From Symsagittifera roscoffensis (lineage: Eukaryota > Xenacoelomorpha > Acoela > Convolutidae): 64,000 nt of DNA. Below, in pieces: positions 48,601 to 59,284 of the stretch. Within the stretch, counting starts at the first letter, position 1, and each line of letters starts with the position of its first letter. The notes beneath the pieces were generated by a model. That model saw nothing but the letters and a program-made list of their open reading frames with translations. It did no database searches and was not told the origin of the DNA. A program made the position numbers and the translations under genes. The stretch is from positions 7,226,386 through 7,290,385 of the forward strand of contig NC_087063.1 in the NCBI RefSeq assembly GCF_963678635.1. Direction: 5' to 3'.

Positions 48601-48868
48601 TTTCCTGATCATCGTGTTCTTTCCATTCAGCAGAAATGCTTTTCCTAAAATCAAGCTAGGTTAACAAGTCAAATTCTAGGTTGTGTCACTGAACGAAATA
48701 ACTTTAAGAGAAGAGCACAATACCTCTTAGTTTAGTTCTGATATCCTGCATTTGCTTCGATTGGACATTATCAACTCCTACAATGAACAGCCGGTCGTTC
48801 TCTTGGAAGCTTGATGTAAGCATGCTAAATCGGGATTCTTTCCATGATCGCTTGTCTCCCTTCACCAT
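39618..48868 (-). CDS. RPLP0: 60S acidic ribosomal protein P0 (uL10), 4 coding exons
   Basis: Join on the - strand of 48868-48724, 48644-48190, 48114-47917 and 39800-39618 (326 aa; P0 is usually 313-319). Exon 1 begins [14 protein letters not shown], exon 2 carries [13 protein letters not shown] and [12 protein letters not shown], exon 3 [14 protein letters not shown], and exon 4 [18 protein letters not shown] with the stalk C-terminus [13 protein letters not shown] that binds elongation factors. P0 anchors the P1/P2 stalk at the GTPase centre of the large subunit. All junctions are GT-AG and in phase; the first two introns are 79 and 75 bp and the third is 8116 bp. The ATG at 48868 lies 36 nt past an AGTTTTCAG acceptor. 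Exon 4 could in principle be a P1/P2 exon, but its AE-x-x-x-x-LL-x-DP-x-A start is P0-like and the phase fits. Confidence 0.93.
40040..40440. repeat. dispersed repeat family R1
   Basis: Colinear partner of 36360-36760 (see there), in the same orientation, here inside the RPLP0 intron. Confidence 0.7.
40983..41790 (-). pseudogene. possible very old LINE RT relic
   Basis: On the - strand the string [11 protein letters not shown] (near 41730) resembles the motif C region (F/Y-x-DD) of non-LTR RTs. The surrounding frames are full of stops and only short unassigned stretches remain. The call rests on one motif. Confidence 0.3.
41880..41950 (+). repeat. possible tRNA-derived SINE head, + strand
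   Basis: CAGGAGGTCAAGAGTTCGAGACCCACACGG contains a B-box-like GAGTTCGAGACC. The A-box half is not convincing. Confidence 0.3.
43440..45740 (+). CDS. DM-domain transcription factor (DMRT) with DMA domain, 4 exons
   Basis: Join of 43440-43624, 43872-44082, 44509-44749 and 45130-45740 (415 aa). Junctions are all GT-AG and in phase: TC|GTAAGA, TTCAG|GG, CAA|GTAAAT, TCTAG|GTT, G|GTAAGG, TTTCAG|AC. Exons 2-3 encode the DM domain (~residues 86-140): [20 protein letters not shown], then [20 protein letters not shown] and [12 protein letters not shown] across the splice. Exon 4 encodes a DMA domain (~248-290; [20 protein letters not shown] then [12 protein letters not shown]), typical of the DMRT3/4/5 (dmrt93B/99B-like) group. 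A polar acidic N-terminus and Q-rich stretch flank these. DMRTs bind DNA through the minor groove and act in sexual and neural differentiation. The ATG lies 61 nt after a CTACCATTTCAG acceptor. The gene sits inside an RPLP0 intron on the opposite strand. Confidence 0.92.
46060..47508 (-). pseudogene. LINE relic (CR1/Jockey-like RT) in the RPLP0 intron
   Basis: Successive - strand frames give, 5' to 3': [17 protein letters not shown] (47323-47508), [14 protein letters not shown] (47139-47330), [20 protein letters not shown] and [16 protein letters not shown] with IYRSFFS (46734-46955), then [19 protein letters not shown] (46417-46602; motif A, with the Asp shifted) and a stop-ridden GSFLGPLV and YADH-like stretch to ~46060. 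The order matches the post-endonuclease linker and RT of CR1/Jockey-type elements. Many frameshifts show it is dead. Confidence 0.8.
47612..47673 (-). repeat. tRNA-derived SINE-like head
   Basis: On the - strand: CACTTGAGCTGGAGGTAACG (A-box-like) and GGGTTCGAATCTGACA (B-box). It resembles the heads at 31479 and 35969 in the GGAGGTAA and GGTAACG strings, suggesting one SINE superfamily. Confidence 0.55.
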
Positions 48869-50100
48869 TTTGATGTATGATGCGGTTTTTTAAAGACAGA
48901 AATTCTGAAAACTTAGCAAGATTAAAAATCCTCGCAGCTAATAATAGCCTTTACTTCAGCGTGTTACAGGCTTATTTCGGCATCAATTTCAATACACCAT
49001 TTAGTAACAATTTCAATACCCCAAAGGAACTATAAGAACAAGCAAGCTCGTTTAAATACATGCCAAATTGCGGAGAATATTACGAAAGAAAATGGTCGCT
49101 GTTCCACAGAGAATTTTTGCGGGCCTTATAATTGTGTAAAAACATAGACAAGTTTAAACATGAAAGTTTAAACATGTGTGATAAGCCTTGATAGCATGAA
49201 TAGCGTGACATTCGACCAGAAGTGCATGTCGGCGAATTTTTATTCGGAACAGTTCAGTGGGAGGATTTGATGTTTTAAACGATTAGTAGTGTTAATCGTT
49301 GAATTGAACGAATACGGAGAGATCAATTTAGATTGACCAAACAATTTTTAAATTTTCAAAGTAGGCGTGAATGACACTTAACAATTTTCATTACAGCGAA
49401 CATTGAAACCGCTAAAATCAGAACAACGATTTACGCTAAAACAAACAAGACGTACAAGAAAGGAAAGCGAACGACAGTCATAGTTGTCGATATTTACGGA
49501 AGAACATTCCGAATTGTAACGATTGCACAGCTACAATCGTTACGGACCGACTCCTGAGAACTCGGACTACTGGGCTTGCTTTCTCTTTGTTACCAACAGG
49601 TTTTTAATGATCTTGCTCTATTCTGCAAGCTACTACATCATTATAATTTTGATATTTGGAACTACGGCCAAACATCTTGTTGCACCGTTCCCTTCGAAGC
49701 TCCAAAGTTGTAACATTCGCCCGAAGTAAATATCGACGGAAAATAAATGTGCCATTCTGCCAGATTGGCACAGCGCAACCTTCCGACGAAGCACAAATTA
49801 ACTACGGAAAAGTGTGTGCCAGTCGGTCATATTTGGAAGTTTGACCTTGAGAAAAGCAAGAGCACTTAATTTTGGGGTGAAATTTAATTTTTCAAAAATT
49901 CGAATGGAGCCTGTCATGCACGATTTTCTCGCGATAACTGAAAACCGAAAAAGAGAATTCAGAACGATCGAACAACAATCGCGGGAAAGTTGCTAGATAA
50001 AACAGTGGGAAATTGCTATTCGCAATTTCTGTCGGAATAGAACGAGAGTAGAGCTGTCCCATCTGAAACAGAGACAGGCGTATTCCCGAGAACTGGATTA
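48869..50100. other. intergenic region upstream of RPLP0
   Basis: The RPLP0 promoter and any 5' exon should lie here. No other gene is recognised; short frames at 49523-49996 have no familiar motif. An acceptor-like AGTTTTCAG (- strand, exon side from 48904) lies 36 nt before the RPLP0 ATG. Confidence 0.5.
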
Positions 50101-51150
50101 TTATCACTCGATTGGATTATTATTTGAACTGAACTAGAGTGAAACTTCGGTGGAAAGGTGGACAGCTTGAGTGTCCCAATGGTTCACGAGAAACTACATC
50201 CTAGAGTTAAAACTTGTCCTTGTCATTGAAACATTAAAACTCATTTAGTTACGTTATTTAATTCTCGAGTTAATTACCGACTGAAGTACTTCCCTTTCTT
50301 GAGTGTGCTACGATGTGAGTACTTAATTTAAATTTCTAGAGTGTGTTTTATGATTGTTATGTTGAGGTAAGGCGAGTTTTAGGTTGATCCATCTGAAATG
50401 GATCAAAGTTCCACTGTCTAATAAAAAGTAACTTAACGGATTGTTCCAACCCGGTTTTTAACGGCGTTCATGTATTTTGGGTATCTAGAGACCTGAGTAT
50501 GGGGACGTTATTATTTCTAGAGTGGGGGGGATATTTTGGTAGTAGCCTTTAAGCTGTAACGGGTCGTGGTCTCATGTCACAAGCGAACCGAATTGGCTCC
50601 GACTGATTTGAGGTGGAAAAACACAAGAGATAGTGTCCCTGACTCTTGAGCCAATGGTTATACGGCCTATTTTTCTTAAGCCTCATGTGTGACTACAGTA
50701 GACGAATGTTACATAGTGTTTTTATGGCGCTCCTGGGTGTTTACGACATCAAGACTACGGAGTCGAACCCACTTGAGACAGCTTCGGGCTGAATGCCCAT
50801 TCTAGAGTACCGGTGGTACGGTTCGGCAGGAACCTGCAAACCTTCCGGTTGTACCGTGATAGCTTTTTAAGAAAACTCGAGAAAACTTCCTGGTACGCTC
50901 TCCGAACGAGGCTTAGCTAACCGAGTAAAAGGGGGCACCTAGGGGGACAAAAACACGAGCAAAAAGACAAAAAGCAAAACAAAAACCAGAAAAGAAGAGA
51001 AAAAGGAACAAAAACCATAAAACGAAAAAAGACAGTGACTTTGACACCAGATTAGTTGGATCAAACCTTTATATTAATTAAATAGTATACCCATACTGTT
51101 TTACAAGTTCGATCGTTTCGATCAACCTAGCAATTTAACCCAGTAACCTG

Positions 51151-51156
51151 AATAAA
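51151..51156 (+). promoter_or_regulatory. AATAAA, candidate LTR polyadenylation signal
   Basis: CTGAATAAAGTGCCCGAGTG followed by a GT-rich stretch, as expected for a poly(A) signal in an LTR R region. Position relative to LTR ends is unknown. Confidence 0.35.
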
Positions 51157-51218
51157 GTGCCCGAGTGTGGGGCGTTGTCAAGGGTTTTCAGATAGCTTGG
51201 AACTTAGCTGGACAACAA

Positions 51219-51480
51219 GGAGACTTGACTGGAAGAGGTGACCAGCCGAGTGGGAAAGTCGTTCAGTAGCACTTGAGCTGAACCAATAGGAGACTTGACT
51301 GGAAAAGGTGACCAGCCGAGTGGGAAAGTGGTTCAGGAGCACTTGAGCTGAACTAATAGGAGACTTGACTGGAAGAGGTGACCAGCCGAGTGGTAAAGTG
51401 GTTCAGGAGCACTTGAGCTGAACCAATAGGAGACTGGACTGGAAGAGGTGACCAGTCGAGTGGGAAAGTAGCCAAGAAGG
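51219..51480 (+). repeat. 70-bp tandem repeat (~3.7 copies)
   Basis: AGACTTGACTGG starts at 51221, 51291, 51361 and (as AGACTGGACTGG) 51431, exactly 70 bp apart. Each unit contains GGTGACCAGCCGAGTGG and CACTTGAGCTGAAC. No coding meaning is seen. Confidence 0.92.
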
Positions 51481-52340
51481 ATTTGGCAGTTCTCGAGTTC
51501 TCAAGTTGGGCAGAACGGGTATCGTTAAAATCCACATTATATTATAGGAGATAAATGTAAAATTGGATAAGCGAAATCCCCCGGTTTTGAAGAACGTTTT
51601 TACTTGAGCAGGCCTGGAGACAGGTCTACGGTTTTCTCTTGAGAGGTTTAGCACCCGGCGCTTAAGGTAATTTTAGGCTTAAGAAGGGGGGCTAAAAAGG
51701 GGGGAGGTTAGAAGGGGGCTGGTTAAGTTAGAGGTTGGCGGTTATAATTTGTAAAAAGGGGGGACACATTAGAGTAACTAATTAGTCGACATCGTTGATT
51801 TAGTTACACTAGTCATTTACACGCGTTGGTCATAGGAAGCGGATATCCAAAATTGGAATTAGGTTAAGGTAGGGGGGAACGGACATAGACAGTTTTTGTG
51901 ATACCCCATAAGATCGCTAGCAGGGGGGAAGGAAACGCGTGGCAATAGATACCAGACATTTGTTCGATAGAAGGTAGACATTTGTCACCTTTGAATTTTA
52001 GGTGGATTCATCTTTCTGTTTTTATTACTTTTTCTTGCTTAGATTTTTGTTGCATTTTGGTAAGGATTTGTGTTTGGCTTTTATACGAACAGGTGATCAC
52101 AAGATACCTGCGCACAGGTTTTGGTTTCAAGTTGCTTGGAACATTGAAAAAGAGGTAACTAAAAAAGGGGGGTCAGTATTTGGCCACTAAGAGAGGGTTT
52201 TTTGGGAAAACTTTTACTAGAGCTTGAGTGGTGGTACAAGGTACAGTGAACCAAGAAGTCCCCATAACGAGGAAGAAAGAGGTCTCACCAATCAGACACT
52301 TGTCAACAGTCTTGGTACAGTGCAGTCCTGGACCAGAGCA

Positions 52341-52890
52341 GTCTTGGGACAGTGGTCTTGGGACACTAGCCTTGGGACAGTGGTCTTGGGACAGTGGTCT
52401 TGGGACAGTGGTCTGGACAGTGGTCTTGGGACAGTGGTCTTGGGACAGTGGTCTTGGGACAGTGGTCTTGGGACAGTGGTCTTGGGACAGTGGTCTTGGG
52501 ACAGTGGTCTTGGGACAGTGGTCTTGGGACAGTGGTCTTGGGACAGTGGTCTTGGGACAGTGGTCTTGGGACAGTGGTCTTGGGATAGTGGTCTTGGGAT
52601 AGTGGTCTTGGGACAGTGGTCTTGGGACACTAGCCTTGGGACACTAGCCTTGGGACAGTAGTCTTGGGACACTAGCCTTGGGACAGTAGTCTTGGGACAG
52701 TAGTCTTGGGACACTAGCCTTGGGACAGTAGTCTTGGGACAGTGGTCTTGGGACACTGGCCTTGGGACACTAGCCTTGGGACACTGACCTTGGGGCAGTA
52801 CTCTTGGGACAGTCTTGGGACAGTGGTCCTGGGACAAGGGTCTTGGGACACTGACGGAAAGTACTGGGACAGTACCGAACAGTCTTGGGA
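52341..52890 (+). repeat. 14-bp minisatellite (CTTGGGACAGTGGT)n
   Basis: About 40 copies of CTTGGGACAGTGGT, with variants such as CTTGGGACACTAGC and CTTGGGACAGTAGT increasing toward the right. As 14 is not a multiple of 3, frames rotate, and the apparent ORFs on both strands (52224-53050) are artefacts. It lies ~280 bp upstream of the gag start of element 2. Confidence 0.95.
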
Positions 52891-53172
52891 CAGTAGAAAA
52901 AAAAAACCTGGGACGGTACAAAGAAGAGTAGGGACTGTAACTGGAAGTCTTAGGACGGTATAAAAATTGAAGTAAAATTACAATAAGTGTTTGAGACAGA
53001 TTTAAAACAGAACCCGGTAAGGTTGAGACCACAAATAAAGAAAGTTTCAAGAAAGGTTTTTATCACGTTGTATATTTCCTTTTAAGAATTCTTTTCCACA
53101 AAAGATTTTATTCGTAGAATAGGATTGTGTATATAATAATTTTGTAAATAAGAGCAATTGTAAATAGAAATA

Positions 53173-54205
53173 ATGAGACGGAGTAGGGTACCGGTGCTCG
53201 AAAAAAGGTCAAGTGGATCAAACACGAAATATAACTCGTCGCTGCGCGGAACGACATCAATGGGCCCAGGCAAAACGAAAGATAACTTTTCAGTTAGCAT
53301 GGTCAGCACGAGGAGTAGTACCGAGAACAAGGCGCGAGAAGGTGCTAAAGACAAACAGGTGGAGCCCACAATTGAAATCGATCTAGAGACACCAGACCAG
53401 AGCGTAGATGAAGTGGAGAAGAAGACTACGGAATCCACACCGATGCCCCATATGGAAGATCAAAATCCAAAAACCGTGGAGTTTTCGCCGATAGACGCGT
53501 TGGAAGACACAACAGGCAATACGGTGAAAGATGACTCTCAAGTAAAGAAAACATCTTTTACAGAAAAGTTGGCGATGATGGTCGGAATGAAATCGAAGGA
53601 CAATACGGCCGAAGAATCAAAAACTGAAAGAGCACGAACATTTGGGACAGTGAGCGCGAAGGCGACAGAAGCCGACCTAAAGGAAGAACAAGCCAGAACA
53701 GGAGCGACAGCCGACCGAAAACAAGATAACTGCTGATTATGAAACAGCTACTCTTGAGCTTGGCGACCTGATGACAAAATTAAACCAGATCGACAAGAAA
53801 CTAAAGTACAGTGAGGAAGATAGAGACTTAATAAGGAAAGAGTTGAAATACAACAAACACGAGTATCTGGATAGTTATTTTAACCTGGCAAAGGCGACAG
53901 ACGAGAGACTCCAGCAGATGTCGGACAAGGTAGATGCCACCAATGAAGAACGAGATAAGAACATCAAAAGAGATATGCAACAGTTGAAAAACCGATATGA
54001 TGATGTCAACAGCCAATTAGGTAGCCTAGAAAAGAGGATGGACACAATGAACAGGAATCAGGCCGAAAGTTCGTGTGCAATACAGGCGAAGTTGGATGCA
54101 ATCTTGAGAAATTCTACCTCACAAGAAAGACCGGCAGCGGATCGCACGCAAGGCACTTTGTGGAACCACAAAGGAACAAACGGCAATCGACACCGTTGCC
54201 TTTAA
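53173..54205 (+). pseudogene. gag: Gag of element 2, N-terminal part (frameshifted)
   Basis: The ATG at 53173 opens a Lys/Glu/Thr-rich disordered region (to 53736). The reading then shifts frame into a strongly heptad-patterned coiled coil (53771-54120; TKLNQIDKKLKYSEEDRDLI, QLGSLEKRMDTMNRN). A second shift near 54130-54200 leads to the capsid-like part. The start is chosen because it is the first long frame after the leader. A large coiled coil in front of the Gag capsid is not common for Ty3/Gypsy. If the minisatellite region is a separate unit, the true start might differ. Confidence 0.65.
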
Positions 54206-55190
54206 ACCGGGAGGCGGTAAGCATAGCACCAACGGTTGCTAAAACAATCATGAAAAATGGGACATCAAATACAACGAGTGGTCCGGGGGACTCAACAGCT
54301 AGCAGCAACGCAGGTCCGGATGCCATGACGTGGGCAAGCACTTGGGAGATGATGAACAGGACTCTAGAGGCCTTTGCCACGAGGAACACTAACTCGAGCG
54401 ATAGGAGAGACGGAAAATCAAGAAAAACATTCAAAAAGCCAAAAGAATTCAAAGACGACTCAGATGGATGTATTGACACGTGGGTGGAAGTGATGAGATT
54501 ACATCTAGAACAAGATAACTTAAATGATGAAAGGCAAGCATGCACAGCCATACTCAGCAACCTGGAAGGCACGGCATTGAAATGAGTGGTTGCAAAGAAA
54601 GAAGAAGAACGCGATACCGCGGACAAAATCTTCGAAATATTGCTGAATCGATTTGGATCAGGCATGAAGGGTCACCAAGCGATGATGCGATTTGAAAAGA
54701 GAAGGCAGAGGGACGACGAGTCAATTGATCGGTTCCTAGATGACCTCGAGAGCTTGAGAAGAAGGAGTGACCCGGAGGAGTCGACAAACAGAAGAAACTT
54801 TAGCATTGCCTCGAAGTTCATTGATGGGGTAAAAAGTGATGTTTTTTAGCGACATACTACACATTGTCGAAATACAGCGCACCGACCCCAGAAGAAATGA
54901 GACAGAAATCAAGGGAATACATGCTGATGAAACCCAAGAAATACTCATATTCAGAAAACAGGAACACGCAAGGGGGAAGTCAACCCCAGAAGTCGTCATG
55001 GTACAAGCCTAGAGATGACATGGACAAGCGCAGATCATGCGCGAACTGCGGGTCGGCGGATCACCACGTGGCTGACTGCACAACATACAAAAAACAAGGC
55101 ATGAAGAGTCTAGGATATGCACCAGATGAGGAGGACTGAGCCAGATGGAGGAACACGAGTACTATAGGGCTTAATCATCAAGATAGGCAC
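54190..55190 (+). pseudogene. gag: Gag of element 2, capsid-like part and first zinc knuckle
   Basis: Capsid-like (retrotransposon Gag family) sequence: DGCIDTWVEVMRLHL, ACTAILSNLEGTALK, then a TGA (54583-54585) where the family often has Trp, and VVAKKEEERDTADKIFEILL, DESIDRFLDDLESLRR, NRRNFSIASKFIDGVKSDVF to a stop at 54847-54849. The frame then changes to 54864-55139, which holds a CCHC knuckle beginning CANCGSADHH (C-x2-C-x4-H-x4-C). At least one nonsense and two frame changes make this copy non-functional. Confidence 0.75.
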
Positions 55191-57294
55191 AAGATGCTTC
55201 TTCTGTAACCAGGAGGGGCACTTCAGAATGGATTGTCCCTTGTTCTGGGAAGCGGTCAAGGACCAGAGTCACCCGAAACATAAGTTGGCATTAGCGGCAG
55301 TGCAGAATCAGCGGAATAGACAAAACGAGTTTGAATCTAGGAACTTAGGAGCACCAAGCACGGAATTGCCGACGAAAACAGTGAAAGCTGTAACACATGT
55401 TAATGGTGCGATAGAGTCCGCGGCCGGGAACTCTCTAGAGATAAACTATGAGAAAGCGGCGACGGAAGCAATTGCCAAAGTGAAACAGGATCTGGCTGCG
55501 AAAGAAATAGAGCAACGACTAAAGCTGGAGATCGAAATACAGAATTTCAACGAAGCATTAACCGGATCAAACCCAACACCAGAGGCTGTACCAGGCTCAA
55601 CAAAGACCGGGAATTGTAACACTGTAAAAATGGTGACGGGAAAGCCATTCGGCATATCGAAAATCGGGGCTAGAATAATGTCGATAATCACAGTGGGCGG
55701 CCACGAGGTAACCAGAAACTTGAGCGAACCGAGCGACCAGACAATAATGCATATTGACGTGTACGCAGATTACTTGAGTTGTATAAGCCCACAAACGACT
55801 TCTAGAGCGCTGAGAGCACTACTCACGAGAGGGGGCAGCAAGTCGGTACGTGTTGACAACAGGTATACTGAAGCTTATGGTCCACACGAGGTGATGCTAA
55901 ATATAGATGGAATAAACATCTATACCAAGACAATGATAACATGTGACGAAGACCTAATTGGGCAAATCTACGTAGGCAAAGAAGAGTTGAAAGTGAGATC
56001 GATTGGACACTGCGCTATGCTTGAAGAAGATGCGATGCAAATCGGGACAGAGGCAGATGTGACAGGGCACGTGCTAGACATAAGTGGCAAAAAGACTCAA
56101 CTACGTGGGTTACTTGATACGGGAGCAGTCTTGAGCGTAATACCAATCGAAACTTGGGAGCGGATGGGCTTTGACAAAGGTGATTTGATAGACTCGAGAA
56201 TACGGCTGTCAGCAGCAAACAAAGTGGCCCTTCGGGTGCTGGGCAGGACGCCGATAATAGCCCTCAACTTGGGGGAACGTAACCTGTGGATGAGCTTTAT
56301 CGTGGTAGAAAACCTAGATGAATCTGACCAATTCATTTTGGGCAGAGACTTCATCAGGAATTTCGACGTAACGATTGATCTAAATAACGCAATGTTCAGG
56401 ATACGGAACCCGGATAGGAGGTACGCAATCAAACCGGTAAATTTAATAATGGCGAATGAAAACAAAGCACCGGTATTCTTGAGTAGGAGGGTGAGGCTAA
56501 AAGCGAATGAAGCGGCAATCGTAGGCTTAAGGATGAAAAATTACAATGAACTAAGTGACAACAAGCAAGTGTGTGTAGTTCCGAATCCTAGCAGTCAAAG
56601 TGCTGCTGTTTTAGGAAGATCCTTCTCGATAACGAAGAGCGGCCTCTGCGTCAGTGTCTTGTTGAATACCCTTGATATACCGGTCACGATACAGAGAGGG
56701 AGGAAACTGGGATATGCTTTACCGGTTAAAACTCGATATGAAACGATCGAGAACTCAAAACAAAATGAAGTTGTTGATTGTCCCAATCATAGGGACAAAG
56801 TTTGTATCTTGAGACGATTGCAGAAAATAAAAGATTCTTCAGGTCTTATTAAATCACTTAAGTCAGAAACGGATGATGGGCTGTCGAGCTGTTCGAACTT
56901 TCCAGAGCGACCCACACTAGATGAAATGCAAAATGAAAAACCGGTTCTGCCGGAGATTGAACATTTGAGGGGCAAACTGAAAGATGAACAGCTCGAAGCC
57001 ATCAAGGACGTACTAGAGCGGAACGAGGAAGTTTTTTCGAGGCATAAGGCGGATATCGGGTGTTGTAATTTCGTTGAGCATGAAATAGAACTTGAGGAAA
57101 ACGCGGTACCACACAGGGAGGGGGCGAGGCGCATGACCCCACACAAATCGGACGCGTGTAGAAAAGAAATCGAGACGTTACTAGAGAATGACATGATAGA
57201 ACCATCCAAGTCACCGTGGGCGTGTGGAGTAGTGATGGCCAAAAAGAAAGGCGACCAGTTGAGGTTTTGTTACTCAATTTTTTACGACTCTTGA
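55171..57294 (+). pseudogene. pol: Gag-Pol of element 2: second zinc knuckle, protease, N-terminal RT
   Basis: Just before the first ATG (55228) the frame contains a second CCHC knuckle beginning CFFCNQEGHF. A retropepsin follows with D-T-G at residue ~297 of the ORF from 55228 (RGLLDTGAVLSVIP) and its C-terminal DQFILGRDFI. Then comes the RT lead-in: EEVFSRHKADIGCC, EHEIELEE, CRKEIETLLENDMIEPSKSP, and WACGVVMAKKKGDQLRFC. After LRFC roughly 70 bp that should lead to motif A are missing, and the frame ends in a chance TGA at 57292-57294. Confidence 0.85.
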
Positions 57295-59284
57295 TTTAGG
57301 CTCGGCCTTTTGGCAGGTACCACTAAGGAAGCAGGACAGGGACAAGACAGGGTTTGCCTGCGAGTTGGGTCTGTTTCAATGGAAACGGATGCCGTTTGGA
57401 CTTTGCAATGCCACAGCCACGTTTCAGCGGTTGATGGCACACGCGCTGATAGGCGTGACGAAGAAGTATGGCAACCTGGTAATGTGCTACGTGGATGACG
57501 TGGTAATAGCGACGCCAACACTGGAAGACCAAATTGAGAGACTTGACGAAGTGTTTGCATGCATGAAGAGGTCGGGGCTAAAGTGTAAACCATCAAAGTG
57601 CGAGATACTCAAGGACTCAATGAAATACTTGGGCAGGATGGTAGACAAGCACGGCATCAGACCTGATACGGACGCCGTGGAAGCAAACCTGACCTGGAAA
57701 TCACCGAAGACAGAGCACCAGTTGATGAGCTTCCTGGGTTTCGCTAACTATTATAGAGAGTTCATCAAGGGCTATGCAGACAAGGTATACCCGATGCAAC
57801 AATTAATGAGACACAAGGGCAAGAAGTTCACGTGGAACAACGCAGCAGAAGAGTCATTCCAGAGAATAAAGAAAGAGCTATGTGAGGCACCAGTACTGGG
57901 TATGCCGACTGAGAAAGGGATGTACGTGCTGGACACGGATGCGTCGGTAGTCGCGATTTCTGGGATTCTCCACCAAGAACAAGAATGGAATGGGAAGACA
58001 GTCTTGAGACCAATAGCGTACGGGAGCAAAGTCCTGAGTGACACGGAAATGAAGTACGGAGCACCGAAAGCAGAGATGTTCGCGGTGGTTACCTTTGTCG
58101 AGAAATACAGGGCATACCTGGGCAGTGAGCCATTCAAGTTGCGAGTCGACAACCGAGCACTGAGCTGGCTGAAAACGTACTCAATGGACCAAAGTTACAT
58201 TGGGAGGTGGATAGTTTGCCTGGACGGATACAACCTGATAATTGAGCATAGAACACGAGATAAACGTCAGAATGCCGACAGCTTGAGTAAGAAGACGGAG
58301 TTCTATGAGAGACAAGAGCAAAGAGAGGCAGACAGACCTGAAATCAAAGATGGCTTCTCCTTCATGGACAAGGAAAGGTACGACAGTCTTCCACTCACGA
58401 GATGGCTGGACAAATCAGGCAAACTGATAGAAGATCATCCTGAATTACCTAAAGAACCTCCAGAGAAGACCATCTTGAAGAAGAGCAAAAGGATTCCAAT
58501 AGAAATAATACTAAAGTCGAAGATCGTGAGGGAGACGCTCAAGGCAAAAGGCTATGATCTTAACCAGGTAGGAGCAGGAACTGCACAGATAGATGATGAC
58601 TTAATGAGGTTGCTCGAGAAACTATCAGATGAGAAGCCCGTGATCCAAGAGAAGGGTCAAGAGGAACCGGAAGTCACTATACTTCGGAGAGAAGAAACAG
58701 TGAACAATACCGACTCCTCAAGAGGAAGCGTCACTGACAGCAAAGATGTCGTGCGGTCACTAGTTGACAAAATCCCCGAAAACATTCTGGAGCAGACCAA
58801 GGTTAGGAAAAAGAAAGTGACGTTCAAAGAAGATACTGAACACCTGGGACTAGGTCAAGAGTCCGGGGAGTGTTCCATGTTCACGGAAGAAGAAACCGGA
58901 GAGGGAAAATTGTCCGGGGAGCGTGAAGAATGGGATGAAGATTCGGATGAGAGCAGCGAAAACCAAGACAGTCTGTGCATGATATTGGCGGAAGAGAAGA
59001 CAAGGCACCACGACAGGGAGTTACAGACGGATCCATCTTCAGGAACGTACAATCTGGACGTACAGGAGATACGAGGTGGTGAAGAACTTGAGAAAATTGT
59101 GGTTTCAAGGAAGCCATTCAGGGAATTATCATGCAACTCAAACGTCAGAACGAATCTGGTGCCAGAAGATGATATGAAAATCGTGAAAAGGATGATATGC
59201 GTGAAGCTGAGTGATGACATCCACAACCCTGGTGAGCAATGGACAGATCATGGCGCTAAAGGAGCATGTCAAGGCAAGATATAG
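57275..59284 (+). pseudogene. pol: Pol of element 2: RT palm/thumb, RNase H and long linker
   Basis: The frame starts at FFTTLDLGSAFWQVPL (motif A), QWKRMPFGLCNATATFQRLM (motif B), CYVDDVVIATP (motif C, YVDD), LKCKPSKCEI and YLGRMVD, then the thumb (FLGFANYYREFI). RNase H shows VLDTDASVVAISG, the E in KAEMFAVVTFVE and the D in LRVDNRALSWL, closing with HRTRDKRQNADSLSKK. A ~280-residue acidic linker (58380-59200) follows, unusually long for this position. The frame is open for 2 kb. The tail out to 59284 is out of frame with the integrase, whose reading begins near 59211 in the +1 frame. A deletion upstream (see 57260-57280) probably kills the RT of this copy. Confidence 0.88.

Larger units (their letters stand above)
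50101..53172 (+). other. probable 5' LTR and leader region of Gypsy element 2
   Basis: Composition changes to GC-richer, TTGAG-rich sequence like that of element 2. The region is noncoding, with G-run polypurine stretches (AAAAAGGGGGG near 51690, 51757 and 52167), an AATAAA at 51151-51156, and two minisatellites. Because the right end of the element lies outside the window the LTR cannot be proved by comparison, and its boundaries are unknown. No convincing primer-binding site was found. Confidence 0.5.

Noticed and set aside
49523-49996. Short hydrophobic ORFs upstream of RPLP0 as genes
   Set aside because: No recognisable domains, overlapping frames, and chance length for this composition.
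52224-53050. ORFs across the 14-bp minisatellite (GQWSWDSGLGTVVL-type and PKTTVPRPLSQDHC-type)
   Set aside because: All three frames read the same rotating repeat. This is a by-product of the 14-bp period.
54114-54665. Long - strand ORFs opposite element 2 gag and pol (also 56787-57242 and 61124-61828)
   Set aside because: They are shadows of well-supported + strand retroelement domains.
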